64,000 nt of DNA from Salvator merianae (taxonomy: Eukaryota; Chordata; Lepidosauria; Squamata; Teiidae). The position numbers were made by a program, and so were the translations under genes. The notes below the pieces were generated by a model, which was not told the origin of the DNA, did no database searches, and saw only the letters and a program-made list of their open reading frames with translations. This document shows, one piece after another, positions 10,270 to 21,244 of this stretch. Numbering within the stretch: the first letter of the stretch is position 1; each line of letters begins with the position of its first letter. The DNA lies in assembly GCA_003586115.2 (NCBI GenBank), contig QVOM02000126.1, forward strand, positions 10,006,725 through 10,070,724. Reading direction: 5' to 3'.

Positions 10270-10720
10270 TTCCGACTAGAAACCTATCTTTTCAAGATAA
10301 TTTATTTCACAAAACAAAAAGAAGGGAGGCGTGGGGGGGGGGAGACAAAAGTCTGTTTCCCGTTTGGTAGGTGACCTGTTTAATGTTTTCTCTGTGTCTG
10401 GGAACTCCTTAGTGTAATTACCGACCTTTGAACTCGCCAACTAATCCGGAGCTATTTTGTATTCCTGACTCATCTTGAAGGCCGAACCTTTCTTTTCTTC
10501 CAAGTCTGCTGCCACAATTAAAGAAGAAACAGCTGCATTTCAAAGGGATTCCAATTCCAGTAGCTTAATCGTGATTGACACGTTCTTATTCTAAGCTATA
10601 AGAAACTCTAAGAGTCCTTTCTTGGGTTAAAACTTCAATCATTTTCTAAAAAATTATCTCAATATGGATTTTATTCATTTTCTTTGATAGCCATTCTTTG
10701 CCTTTTTTATTTTATTTCTT
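10270..10720. promoter_or_regulatory. Candidate conserved non-coding element
   Basis: Unique-looking, repeat-free sequence with clustered homeodomain-type motifs: GTAATTAC-like at 10416, CTTAATCG near 10564 and TGATTGACA at 10572-10580, which matches the PBX/MEIS core. It shows no coding pattern. The regulatory role is inference from motif content and the presumed OTX2-EXOC5-AP5M1 neighbourhood. Confidence 0.4.
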
Positions 10721-11035
10721 CTTTTTTTTTTTAACATACAGAGCAAAGATGCTTTGCACTGGTGCCAAATATAAGGGAGTTTTGAGAACATCAGACATCG
10801 TCTAGAAACAGGAGTGGATAAATTCCATTTAGTGTCAAAAATATTTTTAGGAAATCAAACACCTGCCATGTTTCTAGATATCCAAAAGATGATGGAACTG
10901 GAAGGTTCTTAAAGTTGAATGCCAGGCCTGTCAAGAAACCAACTGTAAGAGCCTGCCATAAGAATTCACACTTGTACAATTTAGGAATTTCTAATCTGTT
11001 ACTCCACTTTGGCATAGCTTTTTATTCCCTAACCC

Positions 11036-11240
11036 TCTGTTTCCCAAAGTATGGTGTTCATACCGCTGGTGCTTCACCAGATGGTTTTAGGTGGTACACA
11101 GATGCACTTTCTTATTTCAAATACATCTACTTAAATAAACAGGTGAGAGGCTATAAATATAAAATAGTGAAGAATAATAATATAGGTGGTACATGGATAT
11201 GGGAAGAATCACAAAGGTATTTCCGACATGCAACACAGTC
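11036..11240. mobile_element. Probable decayed hAT remnant
   Basis: TTTCCCAAAGTATGG...TACCGCTGGTGCTTCACCAG and GGTGGTACACAGATGCAC resemble a widespread hAT relic pattern. One terminus (CAGNGTTTCTC type) is not preserved, so boundaries are approximate. Confidence 0.4.
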
Positions 11241-11831
11241 CTAGCCAAAAACAGTATTTCTGCAAAAGGACAAATTGTTTTTCAAATCAGTGAATGACTG
11301 CTTTGAAGCAACAAAATATTGATATGGCTGGATTTAAAATTAAATAAAGTTTAGAATCTTCAGGCAACTAAATTCTACAAACAGGATGCAGAAAATGTGC
11401 AGCATGGGCGGCCAAACTATGTTGTGAGAAGAGCCAGAGTCTTAAAATGGATGCTGTAGATTTTATAAAATCAAGGCACCTCCAGACACAGTTCAAAAAC
11501 TATGATTTTCCCAGGGCTATAGTGAGATTGCCAGACATACCTATGGCAATCCCAATATACTCCTGGGATAGTCCACCGAAAAAGTGCAATATAGGCATAA
11601 CAGACAGAAGCTCCAGCTCTGATGCCAGGTTTTCTGTCATGTGGGATTGCTTACCTTGTTTGTCATTTCCTTGAGGAAACATTGCTTTTGCAAAAGTACC
11701 CGGATGTTGGAAGCTCCTGCCCACTTCCCTTTGGGGTTTTTGCATGCTTTCTACATCCAGGTATTTTTGTAAGACCAAGGGCCTAGTTTACTATCAGACC
11801 TCAACATCAAGGTCTACCGGTGTGCTGGGGT

Positions 11832-11887
11832 GGTATACCAGACCACAGAGGCATGCAAGATGGCATGCCTCCATGGTCTGGTATACC
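11832..11887. repeat. 56-bp hairpin, copy 1
   Basis: Two 25-nt arms match at 23 of 25 positions around a 6-nt loop. The left arm is GGTATACCAGACCACAGAGG + CATGC. A diverged relative lies at 45129-45184. Confidence 0.8.
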
Positions 11888-11920
11888 ATGGGGAACCCAT
11901 TTTGTCAGTGCAACAAAGCG

Positions 11921-12038
11921 TGCTACTGTGAGACAGAGATACAGAAGTGGTTTGCCATTACCTACTTCTGGGGGGCCTGGGGATCAAACTGGCGACCCTC
12001 AGCTTTCCAGGCAGTCTGCTCTACCACTGAGCTATAGA
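11921..12038 (-). mobile_element. tRNA-derived SINE, family 2 (inverted)
   Basis: The minus strand has TATAGCTCAGTGGTAGAGC (A box) and CCAGTTTGATCCCC (B box), then AGTAGGTAATGGCAAACCAC. This is the same body as the + strand copy at 13228. The 3' portion is truncated. Confidence 0.8.
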
Positions 12039-12649
12039 CATGGGCACTTCTATGCAGTTTCCTTTGTTCCTGGCCTTCAGAGCATTCAGAGCCCATCACC
12101 ACCACCACATTGGCTCCAAAGCTAGTACAAGGGCTGGCACAAGACAGGCCATCCCAGTACAGATGGCCTTGTTCCACACCAGAAGCAAATCTGCCCCCAA
12201 CTGTGATGGGCTGCCAATTTTGCAACAGGGCAGCCCGCCTTGTCCTGGGATTATGCAGGAAAGTGCGAAGATGGGGTAGAATGTCCATTAGAACATATGA
12301 GCAGTAGAAAAAGAGAGACTCTTATCATTTGTCCCTAATCACATGTACTATGACAATGAGATGCAGCCAGCAAGAGTCAAGTGCAGTAAGATGTAGCTGG
12401 GTTGAAACAGGATATTAGCAAGGGGAACAGGATAATTATTGCACAGAGTGAAATACTGAGAAAGAAACCCACTTCAGCGGCTAGGGAGATGCTCCACAAG
12501 GACCTCCTTTGTTCCTGTCCCCCTGCCAAAACAACTTGAGACGGGGTATTCATTAGATTGCATTCCCCAATATAGGCCAATAAAATCACTGCAAACATCT
12601 AGGAAGGTTTTGCTGTGAGTATTACCAATGAATGAGATTAATGAGTGTC

Positions 12650-12925
12650 ATCTTGCAGTGTCCCATAGCAGGTCCTTCTCTGTGGTGGCACCCATGCTCT
12701 GGAGTGCTCTCTTCCCAGGTGCTTGCAAGGCACATCTTTTAGACTCCTGTTGAAAACTTACTTGTTCGCACAGTGATTCCCAGTGTCCCCTAACCCACCC
12801 AGTTTTTATCACAGTTTTATTACTATTTTAATATTTTGTTTTTTATTGGTCTTAACCTTGCTTTTGAGTTGCCCATTGTTTCAGGTATTTTTCAATGAAA
12901 AAGTAGCATACAAATTTCTGAAATA
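12650..12925 (+). mobile_element. L2-like LINE 3' end
   Basis: TCTCTGTGGTGGCACCCATG and GCTCTGGAGTGCTCTCTTCC represent the ValAlaPro..LeuTrp block. The rest is an L2 3' UTR (TTTTAATATTTTGTTTTTTA). The tail lacks a clean (AAAT)n. Confidence 0.6.
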
Positions 12926-13227
12926 GACAAAGACATAAAAGCCAGGCTTGCTCAATGGTTGATCTATCCACGCAATACATTCAGACTGCACATGAGATTT
13001 TGTGCATCTTTCTCAGCCATCTGAGCATTCAAGTCACTTCAGCTATTATTCTTTGATTTTAGTAAAAGGATCCCATACAGATTTCTAGATATAGCCCTCT
13101 TAGAGGTATGTGTCCTGCAGGAAGTATCAGTATCACACCTTCCATCATCTCAGGCAGACTGGTCTGTTTCAACTGCTGCTACTCATGTGGCGGGAATCAT
13201 AGGGAAGGATGGAAAATTTGTATATAT

Positions 13228-13410
13228 ATAGTTCAGTGGTACAGCAAACTGCCTGGAAAGCAGAGGGTTGCCAGTTCGATCCCCAGCCTCTCCCTGGAAG
13301 TAGGCAATGGCAAACCACTTCTGTATCTCTGCCAAGAAAACTGCATAGCAGTGCCTGTGGAGGTTGCCATGTAGTCAACAAGGAGTTGGCCATGACTCAG
13401 TGATACCCAA
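13228..13410 (+). mobile_element. tRNA-derived SINE, family 2
   Basis: TATAGTTCAGTGGTACAGC is the A box region and CCAGTTCGATCCCC the B box. The body CAGCCTCTCCCTGGAAGTAG and the ending CATGACTCAGTGATAC follow. This is the most complete copy of the family in the window. Confidence 0.85.
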
Positions 13411-13560
13411 GAACAACAGCAAAGCAATGGAGCTCAAAGTCTCAGCTTCATTTCCCAAGACCTAACTTCATGTTAGCATCATCTGTAAGAGAAAAGTGGG
13501 CAGCTCCCCAGTAGCTCAGAGCTTGAGTCTGTAGTCCTTTTTCCCTGTTATACTTATTTC

Positions 13561-14303
13561 ATTATTTTTGAAATTTACAAATAAATCCATTGCAAGAAAT
13601 CCAACACATTAAATTAATAAAAAATCTACGTCCCCCCACCCAACCCTGTCACATCCATCAGAGTCAAAACCATTTATTGTATAACGTGAAATTATCTTCC
13701 ATATCAGTTTTCCAGCTCTCAACTTAATTGTTTCATAGGGGCTGTTCGCACTTTGGGCTAGCAAGAAGCCCAAGTGGCCAGGAGCAGCATAATGCTGCTC
13801 CCGATCACTCCTAGCTGTGGAGGACAAATTTGTGCTCCACAACTTGACCAGAACCTGATAGCCAACTCCCAGTAAAGTGCATTTGCACCGTGGCGGCCGC
13901 ATGCGTCGACTGGGCCTCTGCGATCACACGGTTGTGATGTGTGGTGCTGGTGGTCACCATGGCAGCAGCCACATGCTTCCTGGTGAACATCAGGCAAGGC
14001 GACCAGCTCTCGCACTATGAATGCTGGTAGCCTGCTCATAGTGCGGATTACAGCCACACAGTGCAGATGATGTCTAACACTTTCACCCATTTCCTTTTCT
14101 GCTACATAGCACTGCTTTTGACCCAGATATATTTAACGTTTTTCATACAATAAATCAAATTTCATTGAATCTATCGCATATCGAATCTATCACATATCGA
14201 ATCCAGTTCTGTATTCCCACTACACTGGGGGGAGGTAGATTTATTATGAATTTAATGTGTTGGATTTTCTTGCAAGGGATTTATCTGTAAATTTCAAAAA
14301 TAT
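13561..14303. mobile_element. Long inverted-repeat unit interrupted by a family A element
   Basis: Arms of about 75 bp (13561-13636 and 14227-14303) are near-perfect reverse complements, sharing TGCAAGAAAnTCCAACACAT and AATTnATAAnAAATCTAC. Between them is AT-rich sequence and a family A copy at 13738. No transposase was seen. It could instead be two opposed copies of one repeat. Confidence 0.6.
13738..14085 (+). mobile_element. Family A transposon, 3' truncated
   Basis: The left terminus is GGGGCTGTTCGCACTTTGGG. The interior has the family's AGCTGTGGAGGACAAATTTG and GGCAGCAGCCACATGC blocks. It ends within the subterminal TTACAGCCACACAGTGCAG segment without the outer inverted repeat. Confidence 0.65.
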
Positions 14304-14539
14304 TTTTCAGCATACCATAGTGAAAAAGATGTGCTGTGATGTGTTGACCCTCATTGGTATTGGAGAAAAACGGTGCAGTTTGTGGATAATAGATGTATTT
14401 TGTATCCCATTTGCTTTTACCCATCTAGACCTGATTTCTGCTAGGACTTTCCCTGGGGGTGGGGTATCCTGAAATTTTATTACACACAACCATAGTTATT
14501 TAACTGCTTACAAAAAAATGCAACAGTCCTTTCAGCTGG

Positions 14540-15175
14540 CTAAGGTTGCCCCACCCACGAATATGCAAAGGTAACAACTTTTGGAGAATAATAATATATC
14601 AAGAAATCAGAAAAATATTTGAAATAACTCCAAATAGGGATCCACAGTTTTATATATTACATATTTTAACAAACATTCCTGTGAAGCATCATCAATTAAT
14701 GAATTACTTACTATATGCTGCTAAATATCTAATTTCAGAAAAATAGAAGCTAAACCAGAAGAACAACTAAGCAGAAAAAAACTGGTATAAGGAAATATGG
14801 GAGATTTTTGTAAATAACTATATAACATTACAAAAAGCAAAAATGGAAGGTAAAGGAATAAAGAAAGAAAATAGCCTTTCTTCAAACTTGGCAAATATTT
14901 ATAGACGTTACTCCAAAATTAGAACCAACTGAAATCCCAGAAAAAAATCTCATTGCTAAAGTTGTCAGTTGAGTCCTAAGAATGAACATAGTTCATTACA
15001 TTGTTAAAGAATTACAGAGTAAAAAAGTAATGGAAACAGTGAAATAAATTAATAGAACTTTCAACGGTAGGCAGGAAGGGTAGGGAGTTACTACGTATGT
15101 CTTGTATGCTCTTTTATGTGAGTATATGTGTAATTGTGTTTATGTTCCAGTTTGATATTGTGAATAAATAAAAAA
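14540..15175 (+). mobile_element. L1 LINE, ORF2 C-terminus and 3' UTR
   Basis: The frame from 14546 gives LLYAAKYLISEK, then after a stop LNQKN and NWYKEIWEIF, the L1 ORF2 C-terminal pattern (AAARILIAKKWK.. then EWLEKLWE type). The sequence then becomes an A-rich 3' UTR ending GAATAAATAAAAAATG. It is 5' truncated and has several stops. Confidence 0.7.
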
Positions 15176-15214
15176 TGTTACCCCCCCCCACACTGATGAG
15201 AGTTAATTGTTGGC

Positions 15215-15640
15215 ATATGGAAAATAGGAGTGCTACACCTTTAACAGGTGTATGGAAGAGCCCATTTCAGCAAGTGTAGCTTGTAATGCAGGGAACCCCT
15301 TCTGAAATGACCTTTTCTATGTGACCATTAAGGGTGTAGTACTCTTGCAAGTTTTTCTATATAGTAACCCTGAAGTTGTAGCTGTATCCCAGCTTTGCCT
15401 ACCCAGCTGTTGAAAAAAGGACGGGAGTGGTACATCTTTAACAATTGTGTGGGTGAGGCAATTTCAGCCAGTGAGGCTTGTAATACAGGCAATACCTGCT
15501 GGGATTGCATCTTCTAAACAACCATTAAAGGTGTAGCATTCCTGACCTCTTTTCCATATAGTAATCCTAATGTTGTCGCTGTATCTCAGCTTTGATTTAT
15601 CCGGTTATGGGAAAGAGGACAGGAGTGCTATAGCTGATTG
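15215..15640. repeat. Family D palindromic repeat, two tandem units
   Basis: Each unit of about 210 bp folds on itself. GGAGTGCTACACCTTTAA and CATTTCAGC arms are followed by AATGCAGG in the middle, then CTGnnATG and CATTAAAGGTGTAGnAnTC. Units are head to tail, joined at AACCCTGAAGTTGTAGCTG. The same family occurs at 49194-49790. Confidence 0.7.
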
Positions 15641-16225
15641 AAGTATATAAAATCATGCATGGGGTGGAAAAAGTAGATAGAGAAAAATGCTTTTCTCTTT
15701 CACACAACACTAGAACCAGGGAACACTATATGAAGTTGATGGGCAAGAGAGGGTTTTTCACCCAGAGGGTCATCGGTCTATGAAATTTGCTACCAGAAGA
15801 GGTGGTGACAGAAACCAGCCTGGATGGCTTTAAAAAAGAGTTAGATAAATTCATGGAGGACAGGTGTATCAATGGCTACTAGAATTGATCCCTAGGCACC
15901 ATCTCCAGGTTGGAGAGACAGGCAGGATGCCTCTAAAGACCATTTTCAGGAAGCCGAGTTCAGATGCCTATAGATACATCCAGGCATTGCTTACTTATCC
16001 TGCTATATTTGGATATTCCAGAATAAAGCATGGGTATTCCAGAATGTAGCACTCTCAGGAGTGCTTTACTCTGGAATATCCAAATAGACCAGAATAAGTA
16101 AGCGGCATCTGAATGCAGCCTTTGTCTTCTGCTTGATCATTCCCAGAAGCAACTGGTGGGATACTGAGCAAGATAGGATGCTGGAGTAGATCCAGCAGGT
16201 CTGATCCAGCAGGGCTCCTCTTAAA
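15640..16225 (+). mobile_element. L3-like LINE 3' end carrying a family C palindrome
   Basis: It starts in the ORF2 C-terminus (GLLEVYKIMHG type, KLMGKRGFFTQRVIG block) and proceeds through SLDGFKKELDKFMED. The tail is interrupted by the palindrome at 15971-16120 and ends GATCCAGCAGGGCTCCTCTT. It is full of small lesions and non-coding. Confidence 0.8.
15971..16120. mobile_element. Family C palindromic insert, copy 1
   Basis: Arms TGCTTACTTATCCTGCTATA / TTTGGATATTCC are complementary to GGAATATCCAAATAG..CAGAATAAGTAAGC. The centre is GCACTCTCAGGAGTGC. It sits in the L3-like tail at the point where other copies read GAGTCGAGAGCAGGTGAAGG. Confidence 0.8.
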
Positions 16226-16379
16226 TTCACCTTAATTGGTTGTGTGGGAGAGACCATCTCAGCAGGCGTAACTTGAAGTGCAAACACTTGCTTGAAATTT
16301 CCGTAAGGTAACCCTAATTAAATTCCCATGATACCAGATCCTTAATTCAAACATACTCCCCCCACCCCCAAAAAATGCC

Positions 16380-16800
16380 TTTAGTTTCTCTCTTCACCTT
16401 CACTCACTAATGGGATGAAATTGGCTGCTTTCTTTTGCTATCATTTATAGAAGCAGGAGGCATCCTGCCAACAATGCCATTATCTCTCATCTCACATCTG
16501 AGATTGGAAATAAAATCCTTTGTCTGTCTCTTAGCAGTTTGTAAACACAGCAGAGCGCTACCGCTGTGGTCACACCTTCACTTTAATTCTGCTTCAGCCC
16601 TTATCTTGCTTCGAGGGGCCACACCTAAAAATCCATTTCCATACCTTTTCTGAACTAAACTCCTGGGAAAGAGACTATTCATTAACTGAAATTTGTCAGC
16701 GCTGAGGCTGTTTGACCTCATTAATTTCCTTTAATTGTTCAAGGTGTCATCAGAAGGGGATTATTTGAGGTAGGCAGAGGGACAGTTCCATTTCAAAAAA
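16380..16800. promoter_or_regulatory. Candidate conserved non-coding element
   Basis: Repeat-free block with AATTGTTCAAGGTGTCATC, CTCATTAATTTCC and GCCATTATCTCTCATCTC. The ATTA/TAAT density suits a homeodomain-bound enhancer. No coding pattern. Role inferred only. Confidence 0.35.
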
Positions 16801-16929
16801 ACCATCTTGCCTGGGGAAGGAAGGAAAAAAGGGAAGGGGGTGAGCACCTTCCATCAAACTGCCAGTATTGACCTCTCCCTTTCGATTGTCACCACACAGG
16901 CTATAAAGGAGCCACCTTGCCTATAGGGA

Positions 16930-17335
16930 ATGGAACAGATTGGACAGATTCATGGAGGTCAGGTGCATCAATGACTACTAGAATGGATGCCTAGGCACTG
17001 CCTCCAGGGTGGAGAGACAGGCAGGAGGCTTCTGAAGGCCTTTTGCAGGGAGTCGAGATCAGATGCCTATGAATGCATCCAGACATTGCTTATTTATTCT
17101 GCTATATTTGGATATTCTGGGATAAGCATGGATATTCCAGAAGGAAGCACTCTTAAGAGTGCTTTATTCCGGAATATCCAAATATAGCAGAATAAGTAAG
17201 TGACATCTGGATGTGGCCAATGTTTTCTCCTTGAAAATGCCCAGAAGCAATTGGTGAGCCACGGGGTGAAACAGGATGCTGGACTAGAAGGGCCGTGGCC
17301 TGATCTGGCAGGGCAGCTCTTATGTCCTTATAGGA
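16930..17335 (+). mobile_element. L3-like LINE 3' tail carrying a family C palindrome
   Basis: It begins at the DRFMEVRCIND-equivalent (TTGGACAGATTCATGGAGG), is interrupted at 17072-17217, and resumes at GAAAATGCCCAGAAGCAATT to the TCTTATGTCCTTAT end. Its 5' truncation differs from the 15.6-kb copy, so the two inserted independently. Confidence 0.85.
17072..17217. mobile_element. Family C palindromic insert, copy 2
   Basis: The inverted arms are GCATCCAGACATTGCTTATT / TATTCTGCTATATTTGG against CCAAATATAGCAGAATAAGT / AAGTGACATCTGGATGTGGC. It lies at exactly the same point of the L3-like tail as copy 1. Confidence 0.85.
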
Positions 17336-17575
17336 TTAGAGAAATTCACAGAGGTCAGGTGTATCAAAGGCTACTAGAATGGATGCCTAGGTACTATCTC
17401 CAGGTTGAAGGGACAGGCAAGATGTAGGGAGTCGAGAGCAGGTGAAGGTTTTGCCTCTATCTTCTGCTTGAGAATGCCCAGAAGCAATTGGTGGGCCTCT
17501 ATGAGAAACAAGAAGCTGGACTAGATGGGCCGTGGCCTGATCCAGCAGGGCTCCTCTTCTGTTCTTATGAAGAGA
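17336..17575 (+). mobile_element. L3-like LINE 3' tail, tandem second copy
   Basis: It restarts at AATTCACAGAGGTCAGGTGT directly after the previous tail and ends CAGGGCTCCTCTTCTGTTCTTATG. It lacks the palindrome and has lost the ACGCC..GGCC segment. Confidence 0.8.
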
Positions 17576-17654
17576 AAAGGAAACTAAAAGTCTTTGACTG
17601 TTGCAACAGGACTCTGTTGCTGCTGGAGTGCCTCTCTGCTGTCCCAGATCCTTT

Positions 17655-17792
17655 TCCTGTTGCGTTTCGTCTCTTTAGATTCCAAGTCTGAAGGCAGGAA
17701 CTTGTCTAAGATTATATACTGTATACCGGTCTAAGAGTTTTCAGGTTCTGGCTTAAGAGCGGTATTTAAATAAATAAATAAAATTTCCCTCT
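17655..17792 (+). mobile_element. Unclassified LINE/SINE tail
   Basis: AGATTCCAAGTCTGAAGGCA, ACTGTATACCGGTCTAAGAG and GAGCGGTATTTAAATAAATA form a typical retroposon tail with (AAAT)n end. The parent family is not certain. Confidence 0.5.
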
Positions 17793-17799
17793 TGCCCTG

Positions 17800-18785
17800 T
17801 ACTGGACCTTGTGGGCATTCTAGGGAGTAGCACCATTGTCTCGCACTTCCAGTTTCTCCTGTCTTTGCCCCAGTCGTTTTCCCTTCTTCCCTATCAAGCT
17901 TCTATTCTGTGTTATTTTGTAAAGGAAAAAAAAGTTCAATAGTGGTGACAGGCTTCTTCTCACGGCCTCCCCTCCCTGCAACACCAATGGTCTTAGCGAG
18001 GATTGTTTCGTCATTTTGTGATCGCAGTACCCCGGGTGACCTGAAACTGATTTTTTGGCTATGGTGTAACTGCGGCCTACGATTTCATAAAATATTGGTT
18101 GAGAAACACAGACCAAACCAACAAAAAACAGAACACCCTTTAATGTGCTCTCAGAAAAACATCATACGTTTTAGAGAGTTTTATTGCAACTAATCTAATC
18201 AGAGAAAATTGATATAGGATGATTTACTATTGGCATAAGACTCCAGTTTTCATTTCTAAGGTTAACCCAGCATATCCCAAATTGTGCTGGGAATGTACAA
18301 AATCCGTAGGTGCTTTTTCACATGGGAATGTTAAGAGGCACGCAAATATGGGAATACAATTTCTTCTGTAATGCTGCAGATTCTGAAAATTTTGGTTGAT
18401 TTCCATTCAGTATTCTTTCTGCTGAATATCTTTGTACATCATCAATGTCCAGAGAATTCTTGAACTGATTTTGTATATGATTTTTGCAGCATGGATCTGT
18501 ATGCACAGAAATGGACGCCGACGTCCACCCCTTAGCCTGAAGATCGGATCTCAAAGCTTTGGGGACAGGCTGCTTATTCTAAGTGAAGTATCAGTCAATG
18601 GAGTCAATCCAGAATATCTTGGAAAGCTTTTATAGAATCTTACAAGGAATAGGAGTTCACTTACCATGGGTAGCACCTGCAGCCACATGAAAAAGAGCCC
18701 AGTTGCTGCCATGTCTCCATACTCTGGGGCTGTAGGCACTTTATGGTAATTTCACCTCCCTGAATGGAGGAGTTTCTGTCTGCTG
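17800..18785. other. About 1 kb without recognised gene or repeat
   Basis: Moderately AT-rich. Short open frames have no domain and no good splice context. Could include old repeats below my recognition limit. Confidence 0.3.
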
Positions 18786-18794
18786 CTGCTAAGA

Positions 18795-19265
18795 TTTATT
18801 TATTTATTTAAGAATTTATTTGCCAGCAGTTTCCAGCTAGGTCACAACAATAAAAAGATAGAATATATAGAATACTCCTAAAACATATTTAAAATATAAT
18901 CCTTCCTCCCTCAGGGGAAGCTAAACATCAAAGACCTGGGTGAAGAGGTATGCTTTAAGCAGACACTGAAAACCATATAATATAGGCACCTAGCGGACCT
19001 CCAGAGGGAGGCTGTTCCAGAGTCTGGGGGCCACCCAGAAAAGGCCCTCTTGCATGACACCACCCCCTTGGAACTCTAAGAGAGGCAGAGCTACTCCTGA
19101 TATGTCAGTACCCAGACAGGTCTATATGGGAGAAGGCGGTCCTTCAGATAACTGGGGTCCAAGCCATTTAAGGCTTTATATGTTAACATCAAGACCTTGA
19201 AGTGAGCTTAGCAGCAAATAGGCAGCCAGTGCAGATCTTTCAAGAATGCCACAATATGGGCCCCA
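18795..19265 (-). mobile_element. L2 LINE 3' end, inverted
   Basis: It shows the L2 tail, then AGGCTGTTCCAGAGTCTGGG and GGCCACCCAGAAAAGGCCCT (Leu-Trp/Arg-Ala-Phe block reversed), then AAGCCATTTAAGGCTTTATA and the GCAGCCAGTGCAGATC region. Confidence 0.75.
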
Positions 19266-19269
19266 AGCT

Positions 19270-19790
19270 ATTTAGGAAGTAGAGATGGAGGAGGCATTTT
19301 TTTCCATGTGATCAAGGGCGCCTCTCCCTCATGCGTCCTCAGAAGCCACCTTGCCAGGTAAGTGAAAACCTAACCTTATTGTGACTTTGCTTAATTTCTT
19401 GTTCATACTGCCTACTTGTTGGCTGTGAGTTGTGCTAGAAAGGAAGGTTCGCCACAGTCTAGCTCCATGTCATGCCAAGCTATATCTCTGTGACTCAGCA
19501 ATTTGTTTGTTGTTGTCTAAATGGCACATGGGAGGCAGAATAATGGGGCAGTTAGGAAGGGAGATCCTAATCCACTCTGCTTAAACCACTTCTATACCAC
19601 TGCCCATAAAAACGGCAAAGCAGTTTGCAGAAGTAAAGATTAGATGCAAGGTTGAAAAATATATAAAATAATACTGTTGATTAAATACATATTTAAAATC
19701 AGGTCGAATAAGGGGGAAAATGAAGGGAAACCCCAGCTTTGATCAGTCTTCTCACACCCATCAAGATGACAGTGAGGGAATTCCCAGCTT
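19270..19790. other. No gene seen
   Basis: Mixed sequence between L2 and L3-like copies. Some TTAAA-rich tracts. Nothing supported. Confidence 0.3.
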
Positions 19791-19794
19791 CGAG

Positions 19795-20430
19795 CTCTAT
19801 GGGCCATGGAGTACGGTGTACAATTCTGGTCACCTCACCTCAGACAGGATATTGTGGAACTGGAGAAGGTGCAGAAAAGGACAACCAGAATGATCAAGGG
19901 CCTGGAACACCTTCCTTACGAAATCAGGCTGCAACATCTTGGCCTCTTCAGCCTTGAAAAATGGTGTTTAAGAGGGGACCTGATTGAAGTATATAAAATC
20001 ATGCACAGTATGGATAGGGTGGACAGAGAGAAGTTTTTTTCTCTATCACACAACACTAGGACTAGGTGGCACTCTCTGATGCTGATGGGTAGGAGAGTTA
20101 GGACCAAAAAGGGGAAGTACTTTTTCACCCAGAAGGCCGTTTGTGTATGGAATTTACTACCAGAAGACAGCGACCAGCCTGGATAGCTTTAAGAACACGT
20201 TGGACAGATTCATGGAGGACAGGTGTATCAATGGCTACTACAATGGATGCCTAGGTTCTGCCTCCAGATTGAAGAAACAGGCAGGATGCCTCCAATGACC
20301 ATTTGCAGGGAATGGAGAGCAGGTGAAGGTTTTGCCTTCATCTTCTGCTTGAGATGCCCAGAAGCAATGGGTGGGCCACTGTGTGAGACAAGATGCTGGA
20401 CTAGGTGGGCGACTGCCACAGGTGAAGAGC
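19795..20430 (+). mobile_element. L3-like LINE, RT C-terminus to tail
   Basis: The frame from 19806 gives YGVQFWSPHLRQDIVEL, TRMIKGLEHLPYEIRL and LGLFSLEKWCLRGDLIEVYK, the C-terminal thumb-side region of CR1-clade ORF2. The tail follows to CAGGATGCTGGACTAGGTGG but lacks the terminal CTTATG. The reading frame is open for 126 residues, so this copy is relatively young. Confidence 0.85.
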
Positions 20431-20610
20431 AAAGGAAAGTGCTCGGACAGCTGTTTATCCTGAAGTGCTGTATGTGCACTTGTGGCAGTGTGGCAGGGGG
20501 ATGCCACACTCATCCTATGCACCAAATCTTCCACAAGAAGCAGGATCTGGTGGCCCCCGGACTCTTATGGTCATTCACCGCATCTTAAAGGTGTTGTACA
20601 GATCCTGACT

Positions 20611-20672
20611 GGAAAGGAAGGAAGGAAGGAAGGAAGGAAGGAAGGAAGGAAGGAAGGAAGGAAGGAAGGAAA
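20611..20672. repeat. (GGAA)n microsatellite
   Basis: About 15 uninterrupted GGAA/GAAG units. Confidence 0.95.
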
Positions 20673-20941
20673 GAGAATGTGCTTTCAACTATCCAAACAC
20701 GATCTTAATCGCTAGAAATTTCTGCAGCAATCCAATAATAATTTTTTTAATCTCAAAATAGCTCAAAGAGTCCCTGCCAAATATGTTGATATTCTTCCAA
20801 GAAGTCTCACTTTAGGAGCTGTGTTTTTTATTTATTTTTTTACAGCCAAGACAATCTAATCTCAAGTCCAGTGTTCAACCCTTAGACCCAGACTATCCTT
20901 CCAACACAGTTGGATTAATCCTCCGGCCACAATTGCCGCAG

Positions 20942-20980
<39 letters not shown>
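20942..20980. repeat. (TG)n microsatellite
   Basis: About 18 TG dinucleotides beginning TGCGTG. Confidence 0.95.
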
Positions 20981-20982
<2 letters not shown>

Positions 20983-21244
20983 ACAAGTACATAGGTAGGA
21001 CATGGATTAAAGGCTGCATTTGCCAGGACTGCTTGCGACTGCATGAATACTTCATTCACAAAAGGCAAGATCCCTCTGCTGCTTCAGACAAAAGGAAGTG
21101 AGGGTCGTCACACAGGTTGCAAAGCCAATATTTGTCAAGAAAGAACACACTCACGACACACAGAACACCTGAAACAAAGTTGTCCACTGAACATAAGGTG
21201 CTGCCAGACTTCGTGGGAAAATGTCATCTCTTTAAAAGAAAGTT

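Noticed and set aside
13228..13300. Possible functional tRNA gene (A and B boxes)
   Set aside because: Boxes belong to a SINE head with conserved body found at 11.9 and 50.9 kb; arms do not fold as a normal tRNA.
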